From assembly GCF_000829445.1 (NCBI RefSeq), contig NZ_JXRQ01000017.1:62001-126000 (forward strand): a stretch of DNA of 64,000 nt. Reading direction: 5' to 3'. Made by a program: the position numbers and the translations under genes. The DNA comes from Jeotgalibacillus alimentarius. GTDB lineage: Bacteria; Bacillota; Bacilli; Bacillales; Jeotgalibacillaceae. The notes under the pieces are model-generated. The model was not told the origin of the DNA and did no database searches. It saw only the letters and a list, made by a program, of their open reading frames with translations. Shown here piece by piece: positions 35,901 to 44,839 of the stretch; within the stretch, counting starts at the first letter, position 1; every line of letters begins with the position of its first letter.

Positions 35901-36570
35901 TGAACAATCAGCAATGATTAAATCAAAACAATCCGTTTCCTCTATTAAAAGGCAGCACGAAACATTTGATGAAACCGGTGCGGATTCCATTGTTAAGCCT
36001 GCTAAAAAACTATATGAACGTCCTTCATTTCTGAAACAGGAGAAAATGACAGCGGCTGAAAAAGGTACGGTTATGCATACAGTTATGCAGCAGGTACCGC
36101 TTAAAAAAGTACCGGATGAACAGGAGATTCAGTCATTGTTAGCTGAGCTCGAACTAAAAGAAATTCTGACTGCAGAGCAGGCTGAAACCGTCAGAACCAA
36201 TGATGTGACTGCGTTTTTCCAGTCGGATCTCGGCAGACGAATGATTGAATCAGATCAGGTAAGCAGGGAAGTCCCGTTTACCTATGCTGCCACGCCTCAG
36301 GAAGCAGGCATTCAGTTAAATGTAGATGATCCTGTGCTGATTCAGGGGATCGCAGACTGTCTGTTTGAGGATGAGGGCGGGCTGGTATTGCTCGATTATA
36401 AGACAGACTATGTGGACCGAGCAGATCCACAGGTAAAAGAAAAATTGTCAGAACGTTACAGGCTTCAGCTGTCTCTTTATAAGAAAGCACTGGAGAAAAG
36501 TCTGAATCGACATATTGATGAAGTTTATTTGTATTTCTTTAACGCAGACCTGACAATAAAAATAGAATAA
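32905..36570 (+). CDS. addA: Helicase-exonuclease subunit AddA
   Basis: UvrD-type helicase with a RecB-type nuclease, 1221 residues. Walker A 'AAGSGKT' is at 31-37, motif II 'VLVDEYQDTN' and 'VGDVKQSIYRFR' in the middle, 'MTIHKSKGLEF' and 'VAMTRAKEE' later. The nuclease motif 'LVLLDYKTDYVD' is near residue 1160. It works with AddB; the ATGA overlap implies coupled translation. The sbcD/sbcC genes that follow in B. subtilis are absent here. Confidence 0.96.
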   Translation: MIPVKPQNVTWTDEQWRAIFEKGSDILVAAAAGSGKTAVLVERLIQKVLDTDQPTDIDELLVVTFTNASAAEMKHRVGEALEKALIENPESRHLRKQLTLINKASISTLHSFCLEVIRQYYYLIDIDPGFRIADDTEAELLKDEVIEEILEKEYGIPDNDSFAELVEAVTNDRSDDALHQMIRKLHTFSRSHADPDNWLDGIITLHETDGIQIDDHPLAGYVLFHVQLEAEGAIELINLALEAARKPGGPHPRAVNFEDDIRQLNEIRDAAGWEETEAAVSAFSMGRLKPCKGDEFDEALVEQAKKWRDQAKKMINDLKDNFFVKKPEDLLGDMNRMTGRLSTLAALVRTFEKAFKAAKEERGLVDFNDLEHFCLEILRDPETGEPSQAAYHYKNKFKEVLVDEYQDTNMVQETILQLVKSGGEKDGNLFMVGDVKQSIYRFRLAEPNLFLGKYRTFQQPGSGQKIDLAKNFRSRPEVLDGVNFIFRQIMGEMVGEIDYDQDAELIPGAPYPTDLTVPVRFTVIDQADEGAPEEEMPEEVMDERELERSTLEARYMISEIRSMIDDSRQIYDVKKKLYRPLEYRDIVILTRSMTWTLDIMDEFRQAGIPLYADLSSGYFDATEVAIMVSLLKVIDNPIQDIPLASVLRSPIVRCTEEELAMIRKADSKGTFYEALQTYMSSGDPDSALKEKCSWFLISLRNWRAQARTGAVSELVWQLFRDTQFYDFVGGLPGGKQRQANLRALYDRARQYESTSFRGLFRFLRFVERMRDRGDDLGAARALSEQEDVVRLMTIHKSKGLEFPVVFISGMARQFNEMDLRGSYLLDKDFGLALSYVDIENRISSVTLPQMAFKEKKRLENLAEEMRVLYVAMTRAKEELILIATVPDAEKSKEKWSLSGSDNTWLLPDYTRKGAKSYADWVGPSLSRHQDGIHAVPSSVLKDPSVWKMQMLHKQLFNREQKKEEVAAEWLNHVQKHEPVPGQSDEYEDIMTRLKWQYPYEQSAMIKSKQSVSSIKRQHETFDETGADSIVKPAKKLYERPSFLKQEKMTAAEKGTVMHTVMQQVPLKKVPDEQEIQSLLAELELKEILTAEQAETVRTNDVTAFFQSDLGRRMIESDQVSREVPFTYAATPQEAGIQLNVDDPVLIQGIADCLFEDEGGLVLLDYKTDYVDRADPQVKEKLSERYRLQLSLYKKALEKSLNRHIDEVYLYFFNADLTIKIE

Positions 36571-36599
36571 ACTGGCCCAGCCAGTCGGAGGGATATGTA

Positions 36600-37760
36600 T
36601 TGAGTTTACAGCCAATTGATTCACAGCAGAGAATTCAAAACCTTGATGTCATTCGCGGGTTTTCTCTGCTTGGCATTTTTATTGTTAATATGATTGCATT
36701 TCATTCCCCAGTGTATTACTACGATCCGTATGCGTGGTGGGGGGATTCACTGAATAGACAGGCCTACTGGTGGATTGATGTATTTGTGCAGGCGAGCTTT
36801 TACCCGATCTTTGCAATGATGTTTGGTGCAGGGCTTGCATTACAATTTGTCAGGGCACAGCAGAAGAATACGCGCTTTTCATCGTTTGCTGTGCGCAGGC
36901 TTGGTGTACTGCTTGCAATTGGAATGGTGCATGCATTTTTAATCTGGTCAGGAGACATTTTGATTACTTATGCAGTTACCGGCTTTATTCTGATCTGGAT
37001 GCTGAAAATGAGTGGGAAAATGCTGCTGACACTCGGCTTTATCATCTACTTCCTGCCACAGACACTGCTTGCAGGTATTATGTTCTTTGCAGCAATGGTT
37101 GATCCTACAACTGTTACTTATTTCAGCTCAGTACAGGATATCGAGTCATCTGTGGCGAATTATGGCAGCGGCTCTTTTGGACAGATCTTCAGTCAGCGCC
37201 TTGAGGACTGGCAGTATGCCAATGATCCCTCTGCATTTGTATCCATTATCATCGTGATTCTTCCGTTAATGATGATTGGAGCAGGGGCTGCTAAAGTCCA
37301 GTTGTTCCAAAAAGCGAAGGAGAAAAAAATGCTGCTTGGCATATGTACTCTCCTGTTTTTAGGAGCAGGAATTGCAGTGAAAACGTCTCCTTACTGGGGG
37401 GAACAGAACCTTGCTTTTGTCTTTACCCAGGATTACGTTGGAGGGCCGCTTGTTGCAATGAGCTATATGACATTGCTGCTGCTTATCATGACGGCACCTG
37501 TTACAGCTAAGCTGCTTCAGCCGCTGGCGAAAACAGGAAGAATGGCATTGACAAACTATCTCTTACAATCTGTTATAGGCACGATTATTTTTTACAATTA
37601 CGGGTTTGGTCTCTACGGGGAGGTCACGCTCTCAACAGGTACACTGATTGCACTTGGTATATTTTTTATGCAGGTGATCTTCTCGGAGCTGTGGCTGTCC
37701 AAATTCAGCCAGGGTCCAATGGAGAAATTATGGAGAAAACTGTCGTATTCCAGAAAATAA
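36600..37760 (+). CDS. DUF418 family membrane protein
   Basis: Multi-pass membrane protein of 386 residues with about nine helices, like YeiB/YxaH. Family features are the 'NLDVIRGFSLLGIFIVNM' start, 'FYPIFAMMFGAG' and the C-terminal 'GRMALTNYLLQSVIGTIIFYNYGFGL' (in part). The role of DUF418 proteins is not established; transport or acyl transfer has been proposed. It starts with TTG at 36600, 8 nt after GGAGGG. It follows addA by 29 bp and may share its transcript. Confidence 0.87.
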   Translation: MSLQPIDSQQRIQNLDVIRGFSLLGIFIVNMIAFHSPVYYYDPYAWWGDSLNRQAYWWIDVFVQASFYPIFAMMFGAGLALQFVRAQQKNTRFSSFAVRRLGVLLAIGMVHAFLIWSGDILITYAVTGFILIWMLKMSGKMLLTLGFIIYFLPQTLLAGIMFFAAMVDPTTVTYFSSVQDIESSVANYGSGSFGQIFSQRLEDWQYANDPSAFVSIIIVILPLMMIGAGAAKVQLFQKAKEKKMLLGICTLLFLGAGIAVKTSPYWGEQNLAFVFTQDYVGGPLVAMSYMTLLLLIMTAPVTAKLLQPLAKTGRMALTNYLLQSVIGTIIFYNYGFGLYGEVTLSTGTLIALGIFFMQVIFSELWLSKFSQGPMEKLWRKLSYSRK

Positions 37761-37762
37761 AA

Positions 37763-37791
37763 CTGTCAGATTAGCAGAAAAAATGTATAAT
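37763..37791 (+). promoter_or_regulatory. Candidate SigA promoter of yisK-like gene
   Basis: CTGTCA (37763-37768), 17-bp spacer, TATAAT (37786-37791), ending 36 bp before the start codon. Confidence 0.55.
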
Positions 37792-37827
37792 AGAAGGACA
37801 ATTCAGATTTTAAGGAGTGTACATTCA

Positions 37828-38736
37828 ATGAAATTTCTATCTTTCCGTTTTGAAGACAAACTACTTTACGGTGTCAAAGTAAAGCGAGAGGAAGCAGCAT
37901 GGAATATTGTCCGGATCCATAAAGAGCTGATTCCAAATGAACAAGTACCTGCAACACTGCTTGAAGGTATTCAAAGCGGAATGGAATTACAGGAGACAGT
38001 CAGAAAGTGTATTCGTGCAGCTGAAGAAAGTGATCACGTTTCACGCTACAAAGTAAAATTTGATGATCTGGTATGGGAAGCGCCGGTACCCTGCACTCCT
38101 AAAAATGTAATGTGCATTGGAAAGAACTACCGTGACCACGTCCTTGAGATGGGTTCAGAAAAAGATATCCCTGATGAGCTGGTTGTATTTACAAAAGCAT
38201 CAACTTCTATTACGGGAGATAACGCACTGATCCCGTCATACGAAGAACTGACAGACCAGCTGGACTATGAAGGGGAACTCGCAATTGTCATTGGTAAAAG
38301 AGGCAAAAATATTCCTGAAAAACAGGCAATTGATTATGTCTTCGGATATACAATCGTTAACGATATCACAGCAAGAGATCTTCAGAGCAGACACAAACAA
38401 TTTTTCATCGGTAAAAGCCTTGATGAAACTTGTCCAATGGGGCCGTTCCTGGTATCAAAAGATGAAATTCCGCATCCACACAAACTGAGTATCGTGACAA
38501 AAGTAAATGACGAGATCAGACAGGATGGAAACACATCAGATATGATTTTTTCAATTGAAAAGATCATCTCAACACTGTCAAAAGGAATGACGCTAGAACC
38601 GGGAGATGTAATCGCAACCGGCACACCAGCGGGCGTCGGAAAAGGCTTCAACCCGCCTAAATTCCTCAAAAAAGGTGACCAGATCAAAGTCTCCGTCCAG
38701 GGAATCGGCACACTGACAAATGAAATTGGTGAATGA
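37828..38736 (+). CDS. Fumarylacetoacetate hydrolase family protein (YisK-like)
   Basis: FAH-fold enzyme of 302 residues. The catalytic C-terminal 200 residues contain 'CIGKNYRDHVLEMG', the metal ligands in 'DYEGELAIVIGKRG' and 'VNDITARDLQ', and 'GDVIATGTPAGVG'. Members cleave C-C bonds of beta-diketo acids; B. subtilis YisK is reported to act as an oxaloacetate decarboxylase, so that activity is plausible. ATG 37828 follows AAGGAGTG. It is closed by a 12-bp hairpin at 38771-38812. Confidence 0.9.
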   Translation: MKFLSFRFEDKLLYGVKVKREEAAWNIVRIHKELIPNEQVPATLLEGIQSGMELQETVRKCIRAAEESDHVSRYKVKFDDLVWEAPVPCTPKNVMCIGKNYRDHVLEMGSEKDIPDELVVFTKASTSITGDNALIPSYEELTDQLDYEGELAIVIGKRGKNIPEKQAIDYVFGYTIVNDITARDLQSRHKQFFIGKSLDETCPMGPFLVSKDEIPHPHKLSIVTKVNDEIRQDGNTSDMIFSIEKIISTLSKGMTLEPGDVIATGTPAGVGKGFNPPKFLKKGDQIKVSVQGIGTLTNEIGE

Positions 38737-38770
38737 TTTAAGTTAATAACAGATCATGTGTAATGAAGAG

Positions 38771-38816
38771 AGCGCATATTCAGAGTAGAATTTTATACTT
38801 TGAATATGCGCTTTTA
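38771..38816 (+). terminator. Terminator after yisK-like gene
   Basis: AGCGCATATTCA pairs with TGAATATGCGCT around an 18-nt loop and is followed by TTTTAAT. Confidence 0.7.
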
Positions 38817-38846
38817 ATAGAAATTCAAAGTCATAAAGTAAACTCA

Positions 38847-38922
38847 GCTGGTCCTTGAAGTGGAGGTCGGAGGCTCACCATTCGGGGGCAGGAAAGCGCA
38901 GCACTGCACGGAAGGGGCCAGC
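38847..38922 (+). repeat. GC-rich structured intergenic element
   Basis: A 76-bp GC-rich island in an AT-rich gap, bounded by GCTGGTCC and GGGCCAGC. It contains the GGAAAGC core seen in the other intergenic repeats, but the rest does not match them. The 38737-39064 gap otherwise holds only the terminator before it and the promoter region of yisL. Confidence 0.5.
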
Positions 38923-39064
38923 GGTTACAAGCACCCCCTGATGCAAAAATCAAAAGCGGTTGTTTTAAGCAAAATTCATGACTCCGTCAATGTTTTCAGG
39001 TGACATGATAAGGGAATATGGTAGCATATAGATAGTTCGGTATTTTGGTTCAGGAGGTTAGGGA

Positions 39065-39436
39065 ATGTTAGACAATACACACTTACACATTACAACATGG
39101 GTACTTGGAATCGTTCTGTTCTTCATTGCGCTTGCGTTAATGAAAGGAGCGAACGCAAAAGGTGCTAAGATCGTACATATGATTCTACGTCTGATGTATG
39201 TGCTTATCATCTTTACAGGCGGCTGGTTATTTTTCCAGTTCTCGTCAATTGATGCTGCACTATACGGCGTGAAATTCCTGCTGGGAATACTCGTAATCGG
39301 ATTCATGGAGATGATCCTTGTCCGTACGAAAAAGCAAAAATCAGTAAAAGTAATGTGGATACTATTTGTAATCGTGCTGCTGGCTACACTGTACTTCGGG
39401 TTCAGTCTGCCGATCGGCTTCGATTTCCTACGTTAA
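39065..39436 (+). CDS. yisL: YisL family (UPF0344) membrane protein
   Basis: A 123-residue protein with four membrane helices (about 10-27, 39-58, 66-85, 97-116). 'HLHITTWVLGIVLFFIAL' and 'GVKFLLGILVIGFMEMIL' are characteristic of YisL. No function is known. ATG follows CAGGAGG. In B. subtilis yisL is also next to yisK. A short terminator follows at 39435-39462. Confidence 0.88.
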   Translation: MLDNTHLHITTWVLGIVLFFIALALMKGANAKGAKIVHMILRLMYVLIIFTGGWLFFQFSSIDAALYGVKFLLGILVIGFMEMILVRTKKQKSVKVMWILFVIVLLATLYFGFSLPIGFDFLR

Positions 39437-39462
39437 AAGTCGCTTATACAGCGGCTTTTTTC
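39435..39462 (+). terminator. Terminator of yisL
   Basis: AAAAGTCGCT, loop TATAC, AGCGGCTTTTTT: 10-bp stem with one G-T pair and a T-run, overlapping the stop codon. Confidence 0.8.
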
Positions 39463-39594
39463 TGTATAGATTAACCACCATATTCAAAATTGAGTTCAAA
39501 CCGACACCTGTGTATACTTAAAACATCAACTATCTGTATAATATTTGAACAATGAATGTATAATTAGAAAGTTATAGGGATGGAGGCTGTTTTT

Positions 39595-41103
39595 ATGACC
39601 CGTTCAATTGCAATTATTGGCGCAGGACCAGGTGGGCTCGCAGCAGCAATGCTGCTTTCTGCTAAAGGGTTTAAAGTAGATGTATATGAAAAACATTCGT
39701 TTGTAGGAGGGAGAAACAGTTCTTTTACGATGGATGGTTTTACGTTTGATGTAGGTCCTACTTTTCTGAGTATGCCTGAGATTGCTGAAGAGATTTTTCA
39801 GGAAAGCGGAAAGAACCTTCACGATTACGTTGATATGATTGAACTTCCGATGATGTATGAGCTGGTTTTCAAAGATAAGCAGGTAAAAATGTATCGGGAT
39901 CCGGAAAAAATGAAAGCGCAGATACAGCGTTATTTTCCCGGTGATGAAGCAGGGTATGATCGCTTCATGAATGATACGAGAAAGAAAATGGATGCGCTGC
40001 GTCCGATTCTGCAAAACAAAATAGACCGTTATACAGATTATCTTTCATTAAGAGTACTGAAAGCATTGCCTGAACTGTCACTCGGAAAGAGTCTGTACGA
40101 TGTGTTAAGTCAGTATTTCACTCATGAAGAACTGAAACTCGGGTTTACATTTCAGGCTAAATATCTGGGCATGTCTCCATGGGAATGTCCCGGCGCTTTT
40201 TCAATCCTTTCTTTTATGGAACATGAATATGGAATCTTCCATCCAAAAGGCGGTGTGAATCAGCTTTCAAAAGCGATGGCGAAAGCTGCTGAAGAACTTG
40301 GCGCTGAGATTCATCTGGGTGACGGTGTGAAAAAACTCCATATTAACAACAGAAAAGAAGTAACCGGATTTGAGCTGGAGTCGGGCAGACAGATCATAGC
40401 GGATGAAGTGGTGATCAATGGGGATGTATCGCACGTGATGACAAACCTGGTTGAAGGAAATCACTTGAAAAAGTTCAGTGAGAAAAAACTGAGTCAAAAG
40501 AAATATTCCTGTTCAACTTTCATGATTTATCTTGGGATTGATAAAGTATACGACCTGCCTCACCATACAATTTCTTTTGCTGAAGACTATAAGAAGAACG
40601 TGGAAGAAATTATGCAGACTCAGCTGTTATCTGAAGATCCCTCCATTTATATTCAAAATGCATCCGTTACTGACCCGACACTTGCACCGGATAATAAATC
40701 TGCACTCTATATCCTTGCCCCAGTACCCAACAATCTGAGCGGCCTTGACTGGGATGAACAGGAAGAGACATTCAGAAACCTCGTACTGGATTCAATCGAA
40801 GCAAAGACAGGTTTTAAAGATTTGCGCAATCATATTGAAGTGGAGCGGATCATCAGTCCGAAGCATTGGGAGATCGATTTCAATGTATTCAAGGGAGCTA
40901 CATTCAGTATGGGGCATCAGTTGAGTCAGATGATGGCACTGCGTCCGCATAATAAGTTCGAGGAGCTTGGACGAACATGGTTAGTCGGAGGCGGAACCCA
41001 CCCGGGAAGCGGGCTGCCTACGATACTCGAGTCAGCACGCATTACCTCAAATCTTCTGATGAATGAAAAGCGAAATCGCATAGAAAGCGGTGAAGCAGGA
41101 TGA
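39595..41103 (+). CDS. Carotenoid desaturase/oxidase (CrtN/CrtP family), first copy
   Basis: FAD-dependent phytoene desaturase-type enzyme of 502 residues. The N-terminus has 'IAIIGAGPGGLAAAMLLSAKG' (in part) and 'VGGRNSSF'; the C-terminus has 'GRTWLVGGGTHPGSGLPTILESARI' (in part). With the synthase gene downstream it should act on a C30 or related backbone, either as desaturase or as terminal oxidase (CrtP/CrtNb type). ATG 39595 has GGAGG at 8 nt. The next gene starts in its stop codon. Confidence 0.88.
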   Translation: MTRSIAIIGAGPGGLAAAMLLSAKGFKVDVYEKHSFVGGRNSSFTMDGFTFDVGPTFLSMPEIAEEIFQESGKNLHDYVDMIELPMMYELVFKDKQVKMYRDPEKMKAQIQRYFPGDEAGYDRFMNDTRKKMDALRPILQNKIDRYTDYLSLRVLKALPELSLGKSLYDVLSQYFTHEELKLGFTFQAKYLGMSPWECPGAFSILSFMEHEYGIFHPKGGVNQLSKAMAKAAEELGAEIHLGDGVKKLHINNRKEVTGFELESGRQIIADEVVINGDVSHVMTNLVEGNHLKKFSEKKLSQKKYSCSTFMIYLGIDKVYDLPHHTISFAEDYKKNVEEIMQTQLLSEDPSIYIQNASVTDPTLAPDNKSALYILAPVPNNLSGLDWDEQEETFRNLVLDSIEAKTGFKDLRNHIEVERIISPKHWEIDFNVFKGATFSMGHQLSQMMALRPHNKFEELGRTWLVGGGTHPGSGLPTILESARITSNLLMNEKRNRIESGEAG

Positions 41104-42578
41104 GAGTATCGATTATAGGCGGTGGAGTCGGGGGTATGATGTCTGGTCTTTTGCTAAGGAAAAAGGGATTTGACGTAACCCTTTTTGAGAAGGAAAAGAA
41201 TCTTGGCGGCAGACTGGCTTATCACGAGCACGGAGATTACAAAATCGATAAAGGCCCGACGATTGTTCTTTTACCCGAGATGCTGCAGTCACTACTAAGC
41301 GAAGCTGGTGTGAATGAAGATGAGTACGAACTGATCGCATGCGACCCGCTTTATGACCTTCATTATCAGGATGGCACAGTCTATACAAAATACCGTGATA
41401 AACAGGCACAGATGAATGAGATCAGCAGAGTATTCCCTGGCGAAGAAGCCGGGTTCAGCCGATTTATAAATGACATGGAGAACAGATTCATTGAAGGAAA
41501 GCCGAAGTTTCTCGAACAGTCATTTTTGAAGCGCTGGGATGCACTTCAGCCTTCGGTTATTAATTCACTGAGAAAATTAAAAGCATTCAGGTCTGTTTCG
41601 AAGCAATTGCATCAATATTTTCAGGATGACAGACTGAAAACAGCTTATGCGCTGCAAACGTTGTATATTGGCGGCAATCCTTTTCAGACGCCCGGGATTT
41701 ATTCTCTGGTATCCTACAGTGAACATGAACATGGTATCTACTACCTTAAAGGGGGATATGCAGGACTTGCAGAAATTCTTGAAAGGCAGATGGACCGGGT
41801 AGGTATTCGGATCATAAAAGAAGCGAATGTTGAGAAAATTACAATTGCTGCTGGAAGAGCTGAAGGTGTCTTGTATAATAGTAAGTATGAACCAGCGGAC
41901 GCAGTCGTCTTAAATGGTGATTTTCCTATTGCTGAAAGTCTGGTGCAGAAGCAGGGAAGACAGTACCAGCCGTCATCCGGATGTCTGCTTATGTATATCG
42001 GTGTTAACGGAAAATACAATGATAGAAAAATGCATCAGTTTTATCTGAGTGAAAATTTTGAGAAGACAATGAATCAGATTTTTAAAGAACAGAAAATTCC
42101 TGATGATCCTTCCTATTACGTGTTTAATCCTTCTTTGATTGATCAGAGTCTGGCTCCAGAAGGTAAAAGTGTGCTGTATGTACTGGTGCCGGTGCCGCCT
42201 GAGATCGATCAGGATTGGGATGCAGTCAAACATACATTATCAGATCAGATACTGGATTCGATGGAAAAGGCAGGATTTGAATCTCTTAAAAGCCGCATGG
42301 AATGGGTAGATATCAGAACGCCTGAAGAAGCGAAACAGGAGGGACTGTATGCCGGTGGCAGTTTCGGTATCGCACCTGCACTGTTTCAATCAGGACCATT
42401 CAGGCCGCAATTTCAGCCATATCCGGAGCTGGAGAATGTGTTTGCGACAGGAGCTTCCACTCACCCTGGAGGCGGCGTGCCGATTGTCATGCAGGGTGCA
42501 AAACTGTTAGCAGATGGAATGGACAGAAAGTTTAATAGAAGGGAGAGATCAGCAGATGGAATTGGCAAGAGCTTATAA
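41100..42578 (+). CDS. Carotenoid desaturase (CrtN family), second copy
   Basis: Paralogue of the preceding enzyme, 492 residues, same FAD-binding start ('VSIIGGGVGGMMSGLLLRKKG' in part) and 'GASTHPGGGVPIVMQGAKLLAD' near the end. Loop regions differ widely from the first copy, so the two should catalyse different steps of one pathway. It is coupled to the first by an ATGA overlap and overlaps crtM by 23 bp. Confidence 0.88.
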   Translation: MRVSIIGGGVGGMMSGLLLRKKGFDVTLFEKEKNLGGRLAYHEHGDYKIDKGPTIVLLPEMLQSLLSEAGVNEDEYELIACDPLYDLHYQDGTVYTKYRDKQAQMNEISRVFPGEEAGFSRFINDMENRFIEGKPKFLEQSFLKRWDALQPSVINSLRKLKAFRSVSKQLHQYFQDDRLKTAYALQTLYIGGNPFQTPGIYSLVSYSEHEHGIYYLKGGYAGLAEILERQMDRVGIRIIKEANVEKITIAAGRAEGVLYNSKYEPADAVVLNGDFPIAESLVQKQGRQYQPSSGCLLMYIGVNGKYNDRKMHQFYLSENFEKTMNQIFKEQKIPDDPSYYVFNPSLIDQSLAPEGKSVLYVLVPVPPEIDQDWDAVKHTLSDQILDSMEKAGFESLKSRMEWVDIRTPEEAKQEGLYAGGSFGIAPALFQSGPFRPQFQPYPELENVFATGASTHPGGGVPIVMQGAKLLADGMDRKFNRRERSADGIGKSL

Positions 42579-43386
42579 AGAGTGTGAAAAGGTTATTAAA
42601 ATACATTCGAAAACTTTTTACAGAGCTTTTTCAATGCTTCCTTCAAAAGATAGAAATGCAGTCTGGGCGATTTATAGTTTCTGCAGAACAGTAGACGATA
42701 TTGTAGATGAAAGTGATACACCGGAAAAGGAGCTGTCACAGTTTGAAAGCGATTTTGATCGTTTTCTGTCAGGTGAAAAGTTGAATGATGCAAAATGGAT
42801 TGCCCTTTCTGATGTATTCAGCCGTTATGATATGAACGTTCAGGCGTTTAAGGATATGGTGAAGGGGCAGAAGATGGACCTTGCTCACAGAACCTATCAC
42901 ACAACAGATGATGTTCTCGACTATTCATATCATGTAGCAAGTACGGTAGGTCTTATGCTTTTGCCGGTACTTGCGCCTGAGAATGAGAAAGCATTGCGGG
43001 AGAGTGCAGTGAAGCTTGGTTATGCCATGCAGATCACGAATATTTTACGTGATGTCGGTGAAGACCTGGAGAGGCAGCGGGTGTACCTGCCGGCTGAAGT
43101 AATGTCGCGGCACGGCTATGATGAATCTCTGCTGTTTGAAAAGCAGGGGGGACAGGCTTTTATCAACACGTGGGAAGAGCTTGCTGTACTTGCTGAAGGA
43201 TATTATGATGAGGCCATGAATAAGCTGCACTTATACCCGCCTTCGAGCCGGGTGCCGGTCAAAGGGGCAGCGGTTTTATATCGTGCCATTCTTAATCAGG
43301 TCAGAAAGAATAATTATAACGTATTCTCAGAGAAAAATTATGTGCCGGCTGAGGAAAAAGATAAGTTATTATCAACTTACCAGTAA
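42556..43386 (+). CDS. crtM: Phytoene/squalene synthase family protein CrtM
   Basis: Head-to-head prenyl synthase of 276 residues. The first aspartate-rich motif 'DDIVDE' is at residues 47-52 and the second, 'NILRDVGEDLERQRVYLP', follows in the middle. In Staphylococcus and other Bacillales CrtM joins two farnesyl diphosphates to give C30 dehydrosqualene; the chain length here is inferred from relatives. ATG 42556 follows AAGGGAGAG; an earlier ATG at 42514 lacks a site. It ends the carotenoid operon. Confidence 0.9.
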   Translation: MELARAYKECEKVIKIHSKTFYRAFSMLPSKDRNAVWAIYSFCRTVDDIVDESDTPEKELSQFESDFDRFLSGEKLNDAKWIALSDVFSRYDMNVQAFKDMVKGQKMDLAHRTYHTTDDVLDYSYHVASTVGLMLLPVLAPENEKALRESAVKLGYAMQITNILRDVGEDLERQRVYLPAEVMSRHGYDESLLFEKQGGQAFINTWEELAVLAEGYYDEAMNKLHLYPPSSRVPVKGAAVLYRAILNQVRKNNYNVFSEKNYVPAEEKDKLLSTYQ

Positions 43387-43420
43387 AAAAGCATCCGCTG
43401 TCAGCGGATGCTTTTTTTAG
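43385..43420. terminator. Bidirectional terminator between crtM and amt
   Basis: AAAAAAGCATCCGCTG paired with CAGCGGATGCTTTTTTT, 15 bp or more with a minimal loop, between two convergent genes. Confidence 0.9.
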
Positions 43421-43435
43421 TAATGTCTCCAAATT

Positions 43436-44818
43436 TTATACGGTTTTCTTATAAACTTTTTGCTTTTTTGCAGACTTTCCAAGCTGATCCAGGCGCTCAA
43501 CAAGGCTGCCTGACAGCGTATCGCCTCCAGTAGCTGTTGAAGAGACAAGTGATTCTTTCAGCTCGTATGCATTTGAACCATGTTCAGCGTAATCAAGACC
43601 TGTGATCTCTTCTTCACGTGAAACGCGGATACCGCCTGCTGATTTCAGGATAAATACAACTGCGCTTACTGCTAATCCTGTCCAGAGAATAACTGCTCCT
43701 ACGCCGATTGCTTGCACGCCAAGGAGTGAAGCACCTCCTCCGTAGAATAATCCGTTTGCCGTATCAAATAGACCAACAGCAAGCGTTCCCCAGATCCCGC
43801 AGATTCCGTGCACTGCGATCGCACCAACCGGATCATCTTTCTTCAGTACCACATCAATGAAGCGGATACCTTCAACAAGAATAACACCTGCAACAAGACC
43901 AATCACGACTGCGCCAATTAATGATACGTTCGCTGTACCTGCAGTAATACCGACAAGACCACCGAGTGCACCGTTCAATGTAATAGAAGGATCAATCTGC
44001 TTGAATCTGATTTTCGTATAAAGAGCAGAAGCAATGACACCGCCTGAAGCTGATAAAAGTGTTGTTGAAATAACAACTGGTACAAGTGTCGGATCAGCTG
44101 CAAGTGAACTTCCGCCATTAAAACCAAACCATCCGAACCAAAGGATAAACACACCAAGTGCGCCGATCGGTATATTATGTCCTGGAATAGCATTCACTTT
44201 TTTACCTTCATACTTTCCGATACGTGCACCAAGGAATGCAACGGCTGCAAATGCACCTACAGCACCTGTTAAGTGAACAACAGTAGAACCTGCAAAGTCG
44301 ACGAAACCAAGCTCTGAAATCCAGCCGCCTCCCCAGACCCAGTGGCCTACAACAGGATAGATCGCGCCAGTCATCAATACAGTCAGTATTAAATAGCTGC
44401 TGAGCTTCATCCGTTCAGCAACAGCACCGGAGATAATGGTCGCACAAGTTGCGGCAAACACAGCCTGGAATAGGAAGAAACCTACATCCTCAACGCCTGA
44501 GAGAGCGAAGCCGGTTGTGCCGAAAAAACCGTTTGAGCTTCCGAACATAATCCCGTACCCCACAAGGAAGTATAAAACAGAACCAATGGAGATCGTCAGG
44601 ATATTCTTTAATAGAATATTGAGTGTATTTTTAGCTCTCGTAAACCCTGATTCGACCATCGCGAACCCTGCATGCATAAAAAATACTAAGATAGCTGCAA
44701 TCATAACCCACATTGTATCCAATGAAAATTGTACACTTTCAGCTGTTACTGGTGCTGCATAAGCACTCGTTGTTACCAGGCTGCCTAAAGCTGTAATAGA
44801 TAAAATCTTCTTCTTCAT
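43436..44818 (-). CDS. amt: Ammonium transporter Amt (NrgA-like)
   Basis: Ammonium channel of 460 residues: signal-like N-terminus, then 11 membrane helices, with family stretches 'MHAGFAMVESGFTRAKN', 'WVWGGGWISELGFVDFAGSTVVHLTG' (in part) and 'GICGIWGTLAVGLFD'. The twin pore histidines are expected in 'STVVHLTG' and 'AIAVHGICG'. The cytosolic tail of about 60 residues is long. It is downstream of glnK by 21 bp, so PII can block it when nitrogen is plentiful. Confidence 0.94.
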   Translation of the reverse strand: MKKKILSITALGSLVTTSAYAAPVTAESVQFSLDTMWVMIAAILVFFMHAGFAMVESGFTRAKNTLNILLKNILTISIGSVLYFLVGYGIMFGSSNGFFGTTGFALSGVEDVGFFLFQAVFAATCATIISGAVAERMKLSSYLILTVLMTGAIYPVVGHWVWGGGWISELGFVDFAGSTVVHLTGAVGAFAAVAFLGARIGKYEGKKVNAIPGHNIPIGALGVFILWFGWFGFNGGSSLAADPTLVPVVISTTLLSASGGVIASALYTKIRFKQIDPSITLNGALGGLVGITAGTANVSLIGAVVIGLVAGVILVEGIRFIDVVLKKDDPVGAIAVHGICGIWGTLAVGLFDTANGLFYGGGASLLGVQAIGVGAVILWTGLAVSAVVFILKSAGGIRVSREEEITGLDYAEHGSNAYELKESLVSSTATGGDTLSGSLVERLDQLGKSAKKQKVYKKTV

Positions 44819-44839
44819 TGATCATACACCTCCGAATTT

